Of a stretch of DNA of 64,000 bases, positions 1 to 8,251 are shown one piece after another. This DNA is from Vogesella oryzae. Its GTDB lineage: Bacteria > Pseudomonadota > Gammaproteobacteria > Burkholderiales > Chromobacteriaceae. The DNA lies in the NCBI RefSeq assembly GCF_902829295.1, contig NZ_CADEPL010000020.1, forward strand, positions 1-64,000, read 5' to 3'. The position numbers and the translations under genes are program-made. Positions within the stretch are counted from its first letter, which is position 1. The number at the start of each line of letters is the position of its first letter. The notes below the pieces were generated by a model. It ran no database searches and had not been told where the DNA came from. It saw only the letters and a list, made by a program, of their open reading frames with translations.

Positions 1-170
1 GAAAAACCTATCACGACCGGGAGGAAGCCCGACGAGACATCTTCGATTACATCGAGATGTTCTACAACCCGAAGCGCCGTCATGGTTCCGCAAACGGGCT
101 ATCGCCGGTAGAGTTTGAGAAGCAATATTTCCAACGGCTCAAGAGTGTCTAGAGAAGCCGGGGCGATTCA
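1..170 (+). mobile_element. Right end of an IS3-family insertion sequence (partial)
   Basis: The window opens inside an IS3-family transposase OrfB and the element appears to end with CGGGGCGATTCA at about 159-170. IS3-family elements characteristically end in ...TCA, and the outward reading TGAATCGCCCCGG looks like an IS3-type terminal inverted repeat. The left end and any target duplication lie outside the window, so completeness and activity cannot be judged. Confidence 0.75.
3..152 (+). CDS. IS3-family transposase OrfB, C-terminal fragment (cut by window edge)
   Basis: Frame 3 is open from the window edge to the TAG at 150-152 and encodes 49 residues that look like the end of an IS3-family DDE integrase (rve domain). 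Visible pieces are DYIEMFYNPKRRHG and the typical tail LSPVEFEKQYF. IS3 OrfB proteins carry a YN..R.H segment followed by (T/S)P..(Y/F)E just before the C-terminus, which fits. The catalytic DDE residues lie upstream of the window, so nothing can be said about activity. The stop codon sits about 18 bases inside the apparent right inverted repeat, the usual layout for this family. Confidence 0.8.
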   Translation, partial: KTYHDREEARRDIFDYIEMFYNPKRRHGSANGLSPVEFEKQYFQRLKSV

Positions 171-375
171 TAGTGCGCTTGTCCAAGTGCCGCACAGGGG
201 TATCAACGAGCTGGGCGCATGCTACAGCCGGACGTGGGTGACCGGCCGCAATGGCTCATGTCGTTAGTCAGCTGTGATTAATCCTTGTGGGAGGGCGGCA
301 TTGACGCTGCAAACGGCACACAGGCATGATGCAGTGCAAGAGCCGTAACGGCCGTGCCCAAGACAAGGAGAAATC
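171..375. other. Intergenic segment between the IS end and ppnP
   Basis: About 205 bases with no supported gene. It presumably holds the ppnP promoter, but I see no confident -35/-10 pair. A good Shine-Dalgarno sequence (AAGGAG) sits just before the ppnP start. Confidence 0.5.
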
Positions 376-687
376 ATGGACCAGTTTGATAATGTAAGCG
401 TGGTCAAGCGCGCTAATGTTTATTTCGATGGCAAATGTGTCAGCCACACCGTGGTGCTGGCAGATGGAACGCGCAAGTCGGTTGGGGTAATCCTGCCGGC
501 CAAGCTGCTGTTTAGTACCGGTGCGCCGGAAATCATGGAATTGCTGGCTGGCGAGTGCAAGGTGACCCTGGCAGGGGAAGCCGAAGCACGCAGCTACAAA
601 GGCGGTGACTCGTTTACCGTTCCTGGCGAGAGCAGCTTCCAGATTGAAGTGACCGACACGCTGCATTACGTTTGCCACTTTGGCTAA
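376..687 (+). CDS. ppnP: Pyrimidine/purine nucleoside phosphorylase PpnP
   Basis: A 103-residue single-domain cupin of the DUF1255 family (E. coli YaiE/PpnP, 94 aa). The family phosphorolyses a broad range of nucleosides to free base and ribose-1-phosphate in the cytoplasm. Family-like segments are KSVGV near residue 35, a central [16 protein letters not shown] and the C-terminal [16 protein letters not shown] followed by a YVCHF end, close to the E. coli YLCRYL end. The start is fixed by AAGGAGAAATC just before the ATG. It is monocistronic, lies downstream of an IS end and ends at a strong bidirectional terminator shared with the convergent channel gene. Confidence 0.9.
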   Translation: MDQFDNVSVVKRANVYFDGKCVSHTVVLADGTRKSVGVILPAKLLFSTGAPEIMELLAGECKVTLAGEAEARSYKGGDSFTVPGESSFQIEVTDTLHYVCHFG

Positions 688-700
688 ACGCTAACGGGAC

Positions 701-736
701 AAACAAAAGCGGCCGCAATTGCGGCCGCTTTTGTTT
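701..736. terminator. Bidirectional terminator, 36-bp perfect palindrome
   Basis: Bases 701-736 read identically on both strands, centred on AATT, with GCGGCCGC arms and outer AAAACAAA/TTTGTTTT tracts, so each strand gives a GC-rich stem followed by a T-rich run. It separates convergent ppnP and the channel gene, and its last base is the first base of the channel gene's reverse-strand stop codon (736-738). Confidence 0.9.
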
Positions 737-1719
737 TAACTGGTTGCAGTTTGCGGGTGCTGCGCAATCACCATTAGCGATTCGTCTTTGTGCAGTACCG
801 TGGCCAGTGGCGGGTTGAACTGTACCTCGCCGCCAGGCAGCTCAACTGCAATTACCATCATGTTGCCGTTTGAAATGGGCAGGCATTCATCAATGCTGCG
901 GCCAACCCATTCGTCACGTACCGGTAGTACTTCCGCCCGGAAGGCGTGAGGGTAGCGGGTGTGCAGCCGTTCGAAGAAGTGCATGGTCTGTGGGTTGGCA
1001 ACCAGCGATGCCATATTCATGCCGCCGAGGTAGGACGGTATCACCACCTGATTGGCACCAACCGCTTGCAACTTCTTACGGGCGCTTTCCGTTTCGGCCT
1101 TTGAGACAATAGTAAGTTGCGGGTTGAGGCTACGGCCGGTCACTACCACAAAGGCGTTGTTGGCATCGGAAGTCAGGCTGGTAATCAGTGCGCGGGCATG
1201 TTCGATGCCGGCAGCCATCAGGTTAGCGTCTTCGGTGGCATCGCCAATGATGTAGGGCGTGCCGTATTCAGCCAGTAGTTGGGCCGCACGTGCCTCATTC
1301 TGCTCTATGACTACGATGTCATGACCAGCCTGGTGCAGTTCTTCGAGGGCATACAGCCCGCTGCGGCTCAGGCCACAAATCACGACGTGGTTTTTCAGGC
1401 GGGAAATCAGCTTGTCCATTTTTCTCTTGCGCAGGTAGGCGGGCAGGTCGCCCTGAAACAGCATCAGTGTCAATGATGACAGGCCATAACCGACGACACC
1501 GGTGCCAAAGATAATCAGCAAAATGGTGAAGATGCGGCCAACGGTATCCAGGTCATGGGTTTCACCATAACCGATGGTCGCCAGGGTGATCACGGTCATG
1601 TAGAGGCTATCGAACAGTGACCAGCCTTCCAGCAGGTGGTAGCCCAGCGTACCCATAACAACCACGGCCATAATCAGGCCAAGCAGGGAGAATAATTTGA
1701 GGGCGAGGGTGCGTCCCAT
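736..1719 (-). CDS. Two-TM potassium channel with cytoplasmic RCK (TrkA-N/TrkA-C) domains
   Basis: A 327-residue protein of the MthK/Kch-like group. Residues about 9-30 form TM1, a pore helix leads to the selectivity filter TIGYGE at 48-53, and TM2 spans about 61-85. A Rossmann RCK/TrkA-N domain follows, with VVICGLSRSG near 112, then a TrkA-C domain ending in LMVIAQHP. The family forms tetrameric K+ channels of the inner membrane gated by ligands bound to the RCK ring. The GYG filter is intact, so a K+-selective channel is likely; the gating ligand cannot be read. No strong Shine-Dalgarno sequence precedes the chosen ATG. One copy of the repeated motif GCGGCCAACC lies at 898-907. Confidence 0.88.
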   Translation of the reverse strand: MGRTLALKLFSLLGLIMAVVVMGTLGYHLLEGWSLFDSLYMTVITLATIGYGETHDLDTVGRIFTILLIIFGTGVVGYGLSSLTLMLFQGDLPAYLRKRKMDKLISRLKNHVVICGLSRSGLYALEELHQAGHDIVVIEQNEARAAQLLAEYGTPYIIGDATEDANLMAAGIEHARALITSLTSDANNAFVVVTGRSLNPQLTIVSKAETESARKKLQAVGANQVVIPSYLGGMNMASLVANPQTMHFFERLHTRYPHAFRAEVLPVRDEWVGRSIDECLPISNGNMMVIAVELPGGEVQFNPPLATVLHKDESLMVIAQHPQTATS

Positions 1720-1832
1720 TGGGCATGGTTATCCGGGTTGTGACGCCTGCATTCTAGGTAAAGCCGATGGCAGGGGAAAGTCTCGCGGGGCAATAAAAAG
1801 GGCGACCACTTGGGTCACCCTTGTCGGCAGGC

Positions 1833-2147
1833 TTAGCCGCCGGAGCAGCCGCAGCCTCCACCTCCGCCGCAACCGCCTTGCTGCGGTGCCGGCACGGCTT
1901 CCGCCAGATGGATGCTAAAGTCGATAACAACCTGGCTGTTATCGCGTTGCTGATAGTTGTATCGAACTTGTTCGCCGTAACGTTGCTGGATCTGCCCAAG
2001 CAACGGCAGCGGGTCATGGTCATTGATGAAACGCATGGTTTCGCCGTGATGCAGTGCTTCCAGCGCGCCAAAAATGGCGGCATGGCGGAAGCGCTTGGCT
2101 ACGCCGCGGGCATCAAAGGTAAAAACGCTATCGGACAGGGCTTGCAT
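1833..2147 (-). CDS. DUF2249 domain protein with Cys/Gly-rich tail
   Basis: The open frame runs back to 2252, but the ATG at 2147 is preceded by GGAG with a six-base gap and begins MQALSDSVFTFDARG, so I take it as the start (104 aa). Residues about 9-80 match the DUF2249 pattern: DARG, then GE(T)MRFINDHDPLPLL, then a beta-rich end. DUF2249 domains occur in small SirA/TusA-like proteins and in cupin or hemerythrin fusions; their biochemical role is poorly known. The last 16 residues, QQGGCGGGGGCGCSGG, contain three cysteines in a glycine run and may bind metal or a cofactor (inference). It is divergent from the Hsp70 gene. Confidence 0.75.
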   Translation of the reverse strand: MQALSDSVFTFDARGVAKRFRHAAIFGALEALHHGETMRFINDHDPLPLLGQIQQRYGEQVRYNYQQRDNSQVVIDFSIHLAEAVPAPQQGGCGGGGGCGCSGG

Positions 2148-2334
2148 GTGAGTCTCCATCGGGTGATGGCGCAATTCTCCATAGTGCTTGCCGCCGGCTC
2201 CTTGAGCGTAGATAAGAAAATCAAGGCAAGGAGAAGTCCGCCAGTGCTTCACGGCTAAGTCGGGGCTTTGCGACAGCCAGCGAAGGTATGGGCCGATCGC
2301 CGCGAATAGTGCCGACGAGTCTGGTGCCTTTCGC

Positions 2335-2340
2335 TATAAT
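2335..2340 (+). promoter_or_regulatory. Candidate -10 box for the Hsp70 gene
   Basis: A perfect TATAAT lies about 30 bases before the ATG at 2370. No convincing -35 box is seen 17 bases upstream. A hairpin-like CGCTCC...GGAGCG follows it in the short leader. Confidence 0.5.
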
Positions 2341-2369
2341 CCCGCTCCTTTGCGCCAGGAGCGGGGAAC

Positions 2370-3623
2370 ATGACAGTAAAAGCCTGTGGCGTGGATTTTG
2401 GTACTTCCAACTCCACGGTAGGCTGGTGGCGGCCGGGGCAGGGGGCGCTGCTGGCGCTGGAAGAAGGAAAAACCACGCTGCCGTCGGTGGTGTTCTTCAA
2501 TGCCGATGAAGACAGCGTGGCCTTTGGTCGCGCGGCGCTCGCCGAGTACCTGGAAGGTTACGAGGGCCGGCTGATGCGCTCGCTCAAGAGTATTCTCGGC
2601 ACTGGGTTGATGAACGGCCAGACCGAGGTAGATGGCCGTCCGCTGCGGTTTCTGGACTTGTTGTCATATTTCATTACCTCGTTGAAACAGCGAGCCGAAG
2701 CGTCGGCCGGGCGCAGCTTTAGCCAGGCAGTGTTTGGTCGACCAGTTTTCTTTGTCGATGACGATCCTGTCGCAGACAAGTTGGCCGAAGATACTTTGGG
2801 CGACATCGCACGCCGTACCGGTTTTTCCGAGGTGGCATTCCAATACGAGCCGATTGCCGCGGCATTCGATTACGAGAGCCGGATATCCCGCGAAGAAATG
2901 GTGCTGATTGTCGATATTGGCGGCGGCACCTCGGATTTTTCACTGTTACGGCTGTCCCCGGAGCGCGTCACGCGCATCGAGCGGCTGGATGACATTCTGG
3001 CTAACGGTGGCGTGCATATTGGTGGCACCGATTTTGACAAGCAGCTCAGCCTCAAGGCGGTAATGCCGGAACTGGGTTACCGCACGCGCTTGCGTAACAA
3101 TGCCGAAGTGCCTTCAAGCTATTACTTCAATCTGGCCACCTGGCACACAATCAATTTTGCCTACAGCCGCAAGGTGTGGTCAGAACTGCAAGGCGTTTAC
3201 GCCGATGCGCTGGAACGTGAAAAACTGGATCGATTGTTTAGTCTGATCAGCAAGCGCGCTGGCCACTGGCTGGCGATTCAAGTTGAGGCCGCCAAGATTG
3301 CACTTAGCGACGTTGATCACGCCATGCTGTCGATGTGTGAAATCGAAGACGGCCTCGAGCACCAGGTAAGCCGTCAGGAATTTCATGAATCAATTGAGGT
3401 GTTACTTGGCAGCATCGAAAACACCATCAAACGACTGCTGCAGGATGCGCAGCTGAATTCAGCGCAAGTTGATACCATCTTTTTTACTGGTGGTTCCAGT
3501 GGCGTACCTTTGCTGCGCCAGCGCGTAGCTGCGATGTTTCCTAATGCGAATGCCGTTGAAGGCGATCGTTATGGCAGTATCGGCAGCGGTTTGGCTTTGG
3601 ATGCGGCCCGGCGCTTCGGCTGA
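2370..3623 (+). CDS. Hsp70 family protein (YegD-like, ATPase domain only)
   Basis: A 417-residue actin-fold ATPase of the Hsp70 superfamily. The phosphate-1 loop CGVDFGTSNSTV lies near residue 6, phosphate-2 VDIGGGTSDFSLL near 188, and the adenosine motif FFTGGSSGVPLLRQ near 371. It is far shorter than DnaK (about 638 aa) and lacks the peptide-binding domain and lid, as does E. coli YegD. No dnaJ or grpE lies nearby, so classical chaperone function is uncertain. The ATG is preceded by GGAGCGGGGAAC. The gene is monocistronic. Confidence 0.85.
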   Translation: MTVKACGVDFGTSNSTVGWWRPGQGALLALEEGKTTLPSVVFFNADEDSVAFGRAALAEYLEGYEGRLMRSLKSILGTGLMNGQTEVDGRPLRFLDLLSYFITSLKQRAEASAGRSFSQAVFGRPVFFVDDDPVADKLAEDTLGDIARRTGFSEVAFQYEPIAAAFDYESRISREEMVLIVDIGGGTSDFSLLRLSPERVTRIERLDDILANGGVHIGGTDFDKQLSLKAVMPELGYRTRLRNNAEVPSSYYFNLATWHTINFAYSRKVWSELQGVYADALEREKLDRLFSLISKRAGHWLAIQVEAAKIALSDVDHAMLSMCEIEDGLEHQVSRQEFHESIEVLLGSIENTIKRLLQDAQLNSAQVDTIFFTGGSSGVPLLRQRVAAMFPNANAVEGDRYGSIGSGLALDAARRFG

Positions 3624-3973
3624 TGGGGATTAAATCATCTTTAGCTGTAAGAAGTTCGGTTGGAGCGCTGAAAAAGCCCCCCAGGGGGTTTGGCTAATAC
3701 GTCGCATAATGTTTATTATGTAAAATATAGGGCGTGAATTTATCAACCACACCTCTCTTCTAGCTGTCTGTAACTTGGCAGCATGTCGGAACCGGTGAGT
3801 TAGCCGGTGCATTCATTTTGACCGTGATGGACTGCAGGCAAAATTCTTGCGTGCTATCCTGTCCGCCTGCAAGGCAGCTATCAAGCTCGGTTCGCAGTAA
3901 AACATAAAGTACTGGATCAAATTCAATGTCTGCGGCGCCGAAAGCCGCGAAATATAGGGCCTACAGCACCATC
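3624..3973. other. Intergenic region before trpG
   Basis: 350 bases without a supported gene. A C6/G5 hairpin (about 3672-3691) may end Hsp70 transcription but lacks a good T tract. A small ACCGG..CCGGT hairpin lies near 3790-3808 and TTGACC at 3817-3822 is a possible -35 box. I found no Trp-rich leader peptide and no T-box-like terminator, so no attenuation of trpG can be supported. Confidence 0.5.
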
Positions 3974-4543
3974 ATGCTTCTGATGATCGACAATTACGAT
4001 TCGTTTACCTACAACCTCGTGCAGTATTTCGGCGAGTTGGGTCAAGACGTGAAAGTGTTCCGTAACGACGAAGTTACCTTGCAAGAGATCGAGGCGCTGG
4101 CGCCGCAGTATCTGGTACTTTCCCCTGGTCCGTGTACGCCAAACGAAGCTGGCATCTCGCTGGATGCCATTCGCCACTTTGCCGGCAAACTGCCGATTAT
4201 GGGCGTCTGCCTTGGTCACCAGAGTATTGGGCAGGCCTTTGGCGGCAAGATCATTCACGCCAAGCAACTGATGCACGGCAAGGTCTCCCCTGTTCATCAT
4301 CACAATGTAGGCATGTTCCGCGACTTGCCTAACCCGGTAACTTGCACCCGCTACCATTCGCTGGTGATCGAGCGCGAAACTCTGCCGGACTGCCTGGAAA
4401 TTACGGCCTGGACCGAGGATGGTGAAATCATGGGGGTGCGGCATAAAACCCTCCCTATCGAGGGCGTGCAGTTCCACCCCGAATCGATCCTCACCGAGCA
4501 TGGCCATCAGATGCTGCAGAATTTCCTGAAAGAATTTGCCTGA
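3974..4543 (+). CDS. trpG: Anthranilate synthase component II (glutamine amidotransferase)
   Basis: 189 residues of class I glutamine amidotransferase. It supplies ammonia from glutamine to TrpE for anthranilate synthesis, and in many bacteria also serves p-aminobenzoate synthesis (PabA). The sequence starts [24 protein letters not shown], the nucleophile C79 in GVCLGHQ, and the His-Glu pair in FHPES near 170 are all present. The frame is open to an earlier ATG at 3926, but the extra residues are not family-like; the start could also be the ATG at 3983. trpD follows 22 bases downstream. trpE is not in the window. Confidence 0.93.
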   Translation: MLLMIDNYDSFTYNLVQYFGELGQDVKVFRNDEVTLQEIEALAPQYLVLSPGPCTPNEAGISLDAIRHFAGKLPIMGVCLGHQSIGQAFGGKIIHAKQLMHGKVSPVHHHNVGMFRDLPNPVTCTRYHSLVIERETLPDCLEITAWTEDGEIMGVRHKTLPIEGVQFHPESILTEHGHQMLQNFLKEFA

Positions 4544-4565
4544 CCCCATAACGGAGAAAAACAAC

Positions 4566-5591
4566 ATGATCACCCCGCAGGCCGCCCTCAATCGCCTGAT
4601 TGACCAGAACGAACTGTTCCATGACGAAATGCTGGACCTGATGCGACAAATCATGCGCGGTGAAGTCCCGCCTACGGTTATCGCTGCCATTCTGGTGGGC
4701 TTGCGTGTGAAGACCGAAAGCGTGTCGGAAATCGCAGCCTCGGCCCAGGTGATGCGTGAATTTGCGACCCTGGTACCGGTACGAGATGCCAGCAATCTGG
4801 TCGATACCTGCGGTACCGGTGGCGACAAGAGTCATACCTTCAATATTTCGACTACTTCAGCCTTTGTCACGGCCGCTGCCGGTGCCCGTGTTGCAAAGCA
4901 TGGCGGTCGCTCGGTGTCTTCCAGCTCCGGTAGTGCCGATGTGCTTGAGGCGCTGGGGGTCAATCTGAACCTGTCGGCTGAGCAGGTTGGCCGCTGTATT
5001 GACGAAATTGGTGTCGGTTTCATGTTTGCGCCGAACCACCATTCGGCAATGAAATACGTGGCACCGGTGCGTCGCGAGCTGGGGGTGCGCACCATTTTCA
5101 ATATCCTGGGGCCGCTGACTAATCCGGCGGGGGCGCCGAACCAGGTGATGGGCGTATTCCACCCCGATTTGGTGGGTATTCAGGCCCGCGTGCTGCGCGA
5201 ACTTGGCAGCAAGCGCGTGATGATCGTGCATGGCACCGATGGTCTGGATGAAATCACCCTTTCTGGCGACACCCTGGTTGCCGAGCTGAAAGATGGCCAG
5301 ATTACCGAGTATCGGCTGGATCCGGCGCAATTCGGACTGGCCTACGCCCCGCTGCCCGCTCTGCGTGCTGACAGCGCCGAGCAGTCAAAAGCCATATTGC
5401 AAGCGGTATTGGCGGGTGAATCTGGTCCGGCGCGCGATATTGTGCTGCTGAATGCCGCCGCCGCCATCTACACTTCCGGTGTGGCGGCAAGCCTGCAAGA
5501 AGGCGTGGCAATGGCGCGTTCGGCGATTGATAGCGGCAAGGCCAAGCAAAAGCTGGCTGAACTGGTGGCATTGTCCCGTTCTTTTGCCTGA
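4566..5591 (+). CDS. trpD: Anthranilate phosphoribosyltransferase
   Basis: 341 residues; transfers phosphoribosyl from PRPP to anthranilate, step 2 of tryptophan synthesis. The glycine-rich PRPP loop [17 protein letters not shown] lies near residue 78, with [21 protein letters not shown] and the [13 protein letters not shown] segment following, all typical of TrpD. The ATG at 4566 has GGAGAAAAACAAC before it, whereas the in-frame ATG at 4536 overlaps the trpG end. It forms an operon with trpG and ends at a terminator. trpC is separated by about 13 kb. The repeat motif GGTTGGCCGC at 4985-4994 encodes Val-Gly-Arg. Confidence 0.95.
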   Translation: MITPQAALNRLIDQNELFHDEMLDLMRQIMRGEVPPTVIAAILVGLRVKTESVSEIAASAQVMREFATLVPVRDASNLVDTCGTGGDKSHTFNISTTSAFVTAAAGARVAKHGGRSVSSSSGSADVLEALGVNLNLSAEQVGRCIDEIGVGFMFAPNHHSAMKYVAPVRRELGVRTIFNILGPLTNPAGAPNQVMGVFHPDLVGIQARVLRELGSKRVMIVHGTDGLDEITLSGDTLVAELKDGQITEYRLDPAQFGLAYAPLPALRADSAEQSKAILQAVLAGESGPARDIVLLNAAAAIYTSGVAASLQEGVAMARSAIDSGKAKQKLAELVALSRSFA

Positions 5592-5603
5592 GGCGCCCTG
5601 CTC

Positions 5604-5638
5604 TACGCCGCCGGTGTCTGCCGGCGGTATTCTTTTTT
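5604..5638 (+). terminator. Rho-independent terminator after trpD
   Basis: A GC-rich stem formed by CGCCGCCGG and CCGGCGG around a short TGTCT loop is followed by TATTCTTTTTTT. It ends the trpG-trpD unit. Confidence 0.85.
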
Positions 5639-5667
5639 TGAAATGTACTGCAATGGATTTTCCCGTC

Positions 5668-7041
5668 ATGACTATCGCTGCTTCTATTTTCAAGGCGTAC
5701 GACATCCGCGGTGTGGTGGGTGAAACGCTGACTGCCGATGTGGCATTCCAGGTTGGCCGCGCCATCGGCTCCGAGGCGATCGAGCGTAATGTTGGTGCTA
5801 TCTGTATCGGTCGTGATGGCCGTCTGTCCGGTCTGGAGCTGGCGAATGCATTGTCGGATGGTATTCGCGCTGCCGGCGTGGATGTGATCGACGTTGGTCG
5901 TGTCGCCACGCCTATGCTGTATTTTGCCGCCTACCAGCTGGAAACTTTCTCCGGGGTGATGGTGACTGGCAGCCACAACCCGCCGGACTACAACGGTTTC
6001 AAAATGATGCTGGGTGGTGACACCCTGGCGGGCGACTGGATCCAGAAACTGTATCAACGCATCGTCAATAAAGATTTTGCCAGTGGTCACGGTGGCTACC
6101 GCACCCACGACATCGTCGACGAGTACCTGGCTCGCATCCAGGGTGACATCAAGCTGGCCCGACCGATGAAAATCGTGGTGGATTGTGGCAATGGCGTGCC
6201 GGGCGATTTTGCTCCCGAGCTGTTCCGTGGCTTGGGTTGCGAAGTACAGAAACTGTTCTGCGAGGTGGATGGCACCTTCCCTAACCATCATCCTGATCCG
6301 GCCAAGCCGGAAAACCTGCAGGATGTCATCCAGGCATTGCGCGATAGCGATGCCGAGATTGGGCTGGCCTTCGATGGCGATGGCGATCGTCTGGGGGTCG
6401 TGACCAAGGATGGCTGCATCATCTGGCCGGATCGCCAGCTGATCCTGTTTGCGCAGGACGTGCTCAGCCGTCAACCCGGCTGCAAGATTATCTATGACGT
6501 GAAGTGCACTCGCCTGCTGGCGCCGGCGGTACGTGCTGCTGGTGGTGAGCCGCTGATCAACCGCACGGGTCACAGCTTCATGAAAGCCGCGCTCAAGGAG
6601 CATCCGGATGCCGGCCTCGCTGGCGAGATGTCCGGTCACGTGTTCTTCAAGGAGCGCTGGTACGGCTTCGATGATGGTCTGTATGCCGGTGCCCGCCTGC
6701 TGGAAATTCTGTCGAAAGTCGCCGACCCATCCGCGGTGCTGAATGCCCTGCCTAACGCACTGTCGACCCCGGAACTGAACCTGAAAACGGCCGAGGGCGA
6801 AAATCACGCGCTGATCGCCCGCCTACAGCATAGTGCCCAGTTCGAAGGTGCCGAGAACATCATCAGCATCGACGGTCTGCGGGTGGAGTACGCCGACGGT
6901 TTCGGCCTGATGCGTGCCTCCAATACCACGCCGGTAATCGTGCTGCGTTTCGAGGCCGACAATGCGGCTGCACTGCAGCGCATCCAGAACGATTTCCGCC
7001 GCGTGTTGGCCAATGAAACCAGCGCAATGCTGCCGTTCTGA
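5668..7041 (+). CDS. Phosphomannomutase/phosphoglucomutase
   Basis: 457 residues of the alpha-D-phosphohexomutase family (AlgC/ManB/Pgm type), interconverting 6-phospho and 1-phospho hexoses for sugar-nucleotide and envelope polysaccharide synthesis. It starts MTIAASIFKAYDIRG; the phosphoserine loop VMVTGSHNPPDYNG (S102), the Mg2+ loop FDGDGDRLG near 236, the sugar-specificity loop GEMSGH and the C-terminal SNTTPVIVLRFE phosphate site are visible. I chose the ATG at 5668 on homology; an ATG at 5653 in frame would add five residues and neither has a strong Shine-Dalgarno. It stands alone between two terminators. A motif copy lies at 5751-5760. Confidence 0.92.
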   Translation: MTIAASIFKAYDIRGVVGETLTADVAFQVGRAIGSEAIERNVGAICIGRDGRLSGLELANALSDGIRAAGVDVIDVGRVATPMLYFAAYQLETFSGVMVTGSHNPPDYNGFKMMLGGDTLAGDWIQKLYQRIVNKDFASGHGGYRTHDIVDEYLARIQGDIKLARPMKIVVDCGNGVPGDFAPELFRGLGCEVQKLFCEVDGTFPNHHPDPAKPENLQDVIQALRDSDAEIGLAFDGDGDRLGVVTKDGCIIWPDRQLILFAQDVLSRQPGCKIIYDVKCTRLLAPAVRAAGGEPLINRTGHSFMKAALKEHPDAGLAGEMSGHVFFKERWYGFDDGLYAGARLLEILSKVADPSAVLNALPNALSTPELNLKTAEGENHALIARLQHSAQFEGAENIISIDGLRVEYADGFGLMRASNTTPVIVLRFEADNAAALQRIQNDFRRVLANETSAMLPF

Positions 7042-7086
7042 GCGATAATCGCGCCCATTCGACGCGACAGGCTGCCAGAGCAGCAC

Positions 7087-7112
7087 AAGGTTGGCCGCGG
7101 CCAACCTTTTTC
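7087..7112. terminator. Terminator built from two fused copies of the 10-mer repeat
   Basis: Bases 7089-7106 are the 18-bp perfect palindrome GGTTGGCCGCGGCCAACC: a forward and a reverse copy of GGTTGGCCGC sharing two bases, followed by TTTTTCG. It follows the phosphomannomutase gene and precedes prmB. Paired uptake sequences serve as terminators in Neisseria in the same way. Confidence 0.85.
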
Positions 7113-7161
7113 GTTTTAGTGACCCGCAGCAGCGGGTTGCCCTGATTTTGAAAGGATGACC

Positions 7162-8112
7162 ATGTACGCACAAGCCGCCAGTAGCTTCCAGACCGTACGC
7201 GACCTGCTGCGCTTTGCCGTATCGCGATTTAACGATGCCGGCCTCACCTACGGGCACGGTACCGACAATGCCTATGACGAGGCGGCCTATCTGCTGCTGT
7301 CGGCATTGAAGCTGCCCATTGATCGTCTGGAGCCGTTTCTGGACGCCAAGCTGCTGGAAACCGAGGTGAAAGACGTGGTCGACCTGATCGAGCGCCGCGC
7401 CGAGGAGCGGGTGCCGGTGGCGTACCTGACGCACGAAGCCTGGCAGGGCGAGTTCAACTTTTATGTTGATGAGCGCGTGATCGTGCCGCGCTCCTTTATT
7501 TATGAACTTCTGGGCGAGCCGTTGGCGCCGTGGATTGAGCATCCGGAACTGGTCAACCGGGCGCTGGATCTCTGCACCGGCTCCGGTTGTCTGGCGATCC
7601 AGCTGGCGCACCACTACCCGGATGCCGAGATCGACGCTGTCGATATCTCGCTGGATGCCCTGGAAGTGGCCAGCATCAATGTGCAGAACTATGGGCTGGA
7701 AGAACGCATCCAGCTGATCCATAGCGATCTGGTGGAAGGGCTGGAAGAGTCGTACGATCTGATTATCTCCAACCCGCCGTACGTGGATGCCGAGTCGGTG
7801 GATGCGCTGCCGGCCGAATACCTGCACGAACCGGAATTGGCGCTGGGGTCTGGCGAGGATGGCCTCGATGCCACCCACGTGATCCTGCAAAATGCTGCCC
7901 GTTTGCTTAATCCGCAGGGTGTGCTGCTGGTGGAAATCGGCCACAACCGCGATGTACTGGAGGCTGCCTACCCTAGCCTGCCATTCACCTGGATGGAAAC
8001 CGAAAGCGGCGATGGTTTTGTGTTTTTGCTGACTCGCGAGGAGCTGGTAGAGGCGGGGCTGGGCGATCCGCTGAACGATGATGACTTTGCGGGTGTAACT
8101 GGCGAGGACTGA
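7162..8112 (+). CDS. prmB: Ribosomal protein uL3 N5-glutamine methyltransferase
   Basis: 316 residues of the HemK/PrmB family, which methylates a glutamine of ribosomal protein L3. A helical N-terminal domain (about 1-110) is followed by a SAM-binding Rossmann domain with LDLCTGSGCLAIQLA near 135 and the catalytic glutamine-binding NPPY in LIISNPPYVDAES near 202. The N-terminal domain resembles PrmB more than PrmC (release-factor enzyme). AAGGATGACC puts the Shine-Dalgarno seven bases before the ATG at 7162; the ATG at 7156 would be too close. Monocistronic. Confidence 0.9.
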   Translation: MYAQAASSFQTVRDLLRFAVSRFNDAGLTYGHGTDNAYDEAAYLLLSALKLPIDRLEPFLDAKLLETEVKDVVDLIERRAEERVPVAYLTHEAWQGEFNFYVDERVIVPRSFIYELLGEPLAPWIEHPELVNRALDLCTGSGCLAIQLAHHYPDAEIDAVDISLDALEVASINVQNYGLEERIQLIHSDLVEGLEESYDLIISNPPYVDAESVDALPAEYLHEPELALGSGEDGLDATHVILQNAARLLNPQGVLLVEIGHNRDVLEAAYPSLPFTWMETESGDGFVFLLTREELVEAGLGDPLNDDDFAGVTGED

Positions 8113-8128
8113 ATTCTCGTTGGCACCA

Positions 8129-8157
8129 AACAAGCCGGGTTATGCCCGGCTTTGTTG
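8129..8157 (+). terminator. Rho-independent terminator after prmB
   Basis: AAGCCGGG and CCCGGCTTTG pair around TTATG, flanked by ACAA/TTGT, followed by TGTCTTT. Confidence 0.8.
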
Positions 8158-8251
8158 TCTTTGCGGTGTCTGTGCTACAGAACTAAAAGCGCGAATTGAC
8201 AAGCCAGAGTTGCAAGAGGATGATCGCGCGCCCTATTGATGGAGAATCGCC

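Noticed and set aside
3624-3973. Possible trp leader peptide or T-box before trpG
   Set aside because: No short frame with consecutive Trp codons, no terminator/antiterminator pair and no T-box sequence was found.
5302-6807. Long minus-strand open frame (501 codons) opposite trpD and the phosphomannomutase
   Set aside because: It is a shadow of two clear coding genes, with a composition driven by their third-codon bias (many His, Gln, Arg), and no family features.
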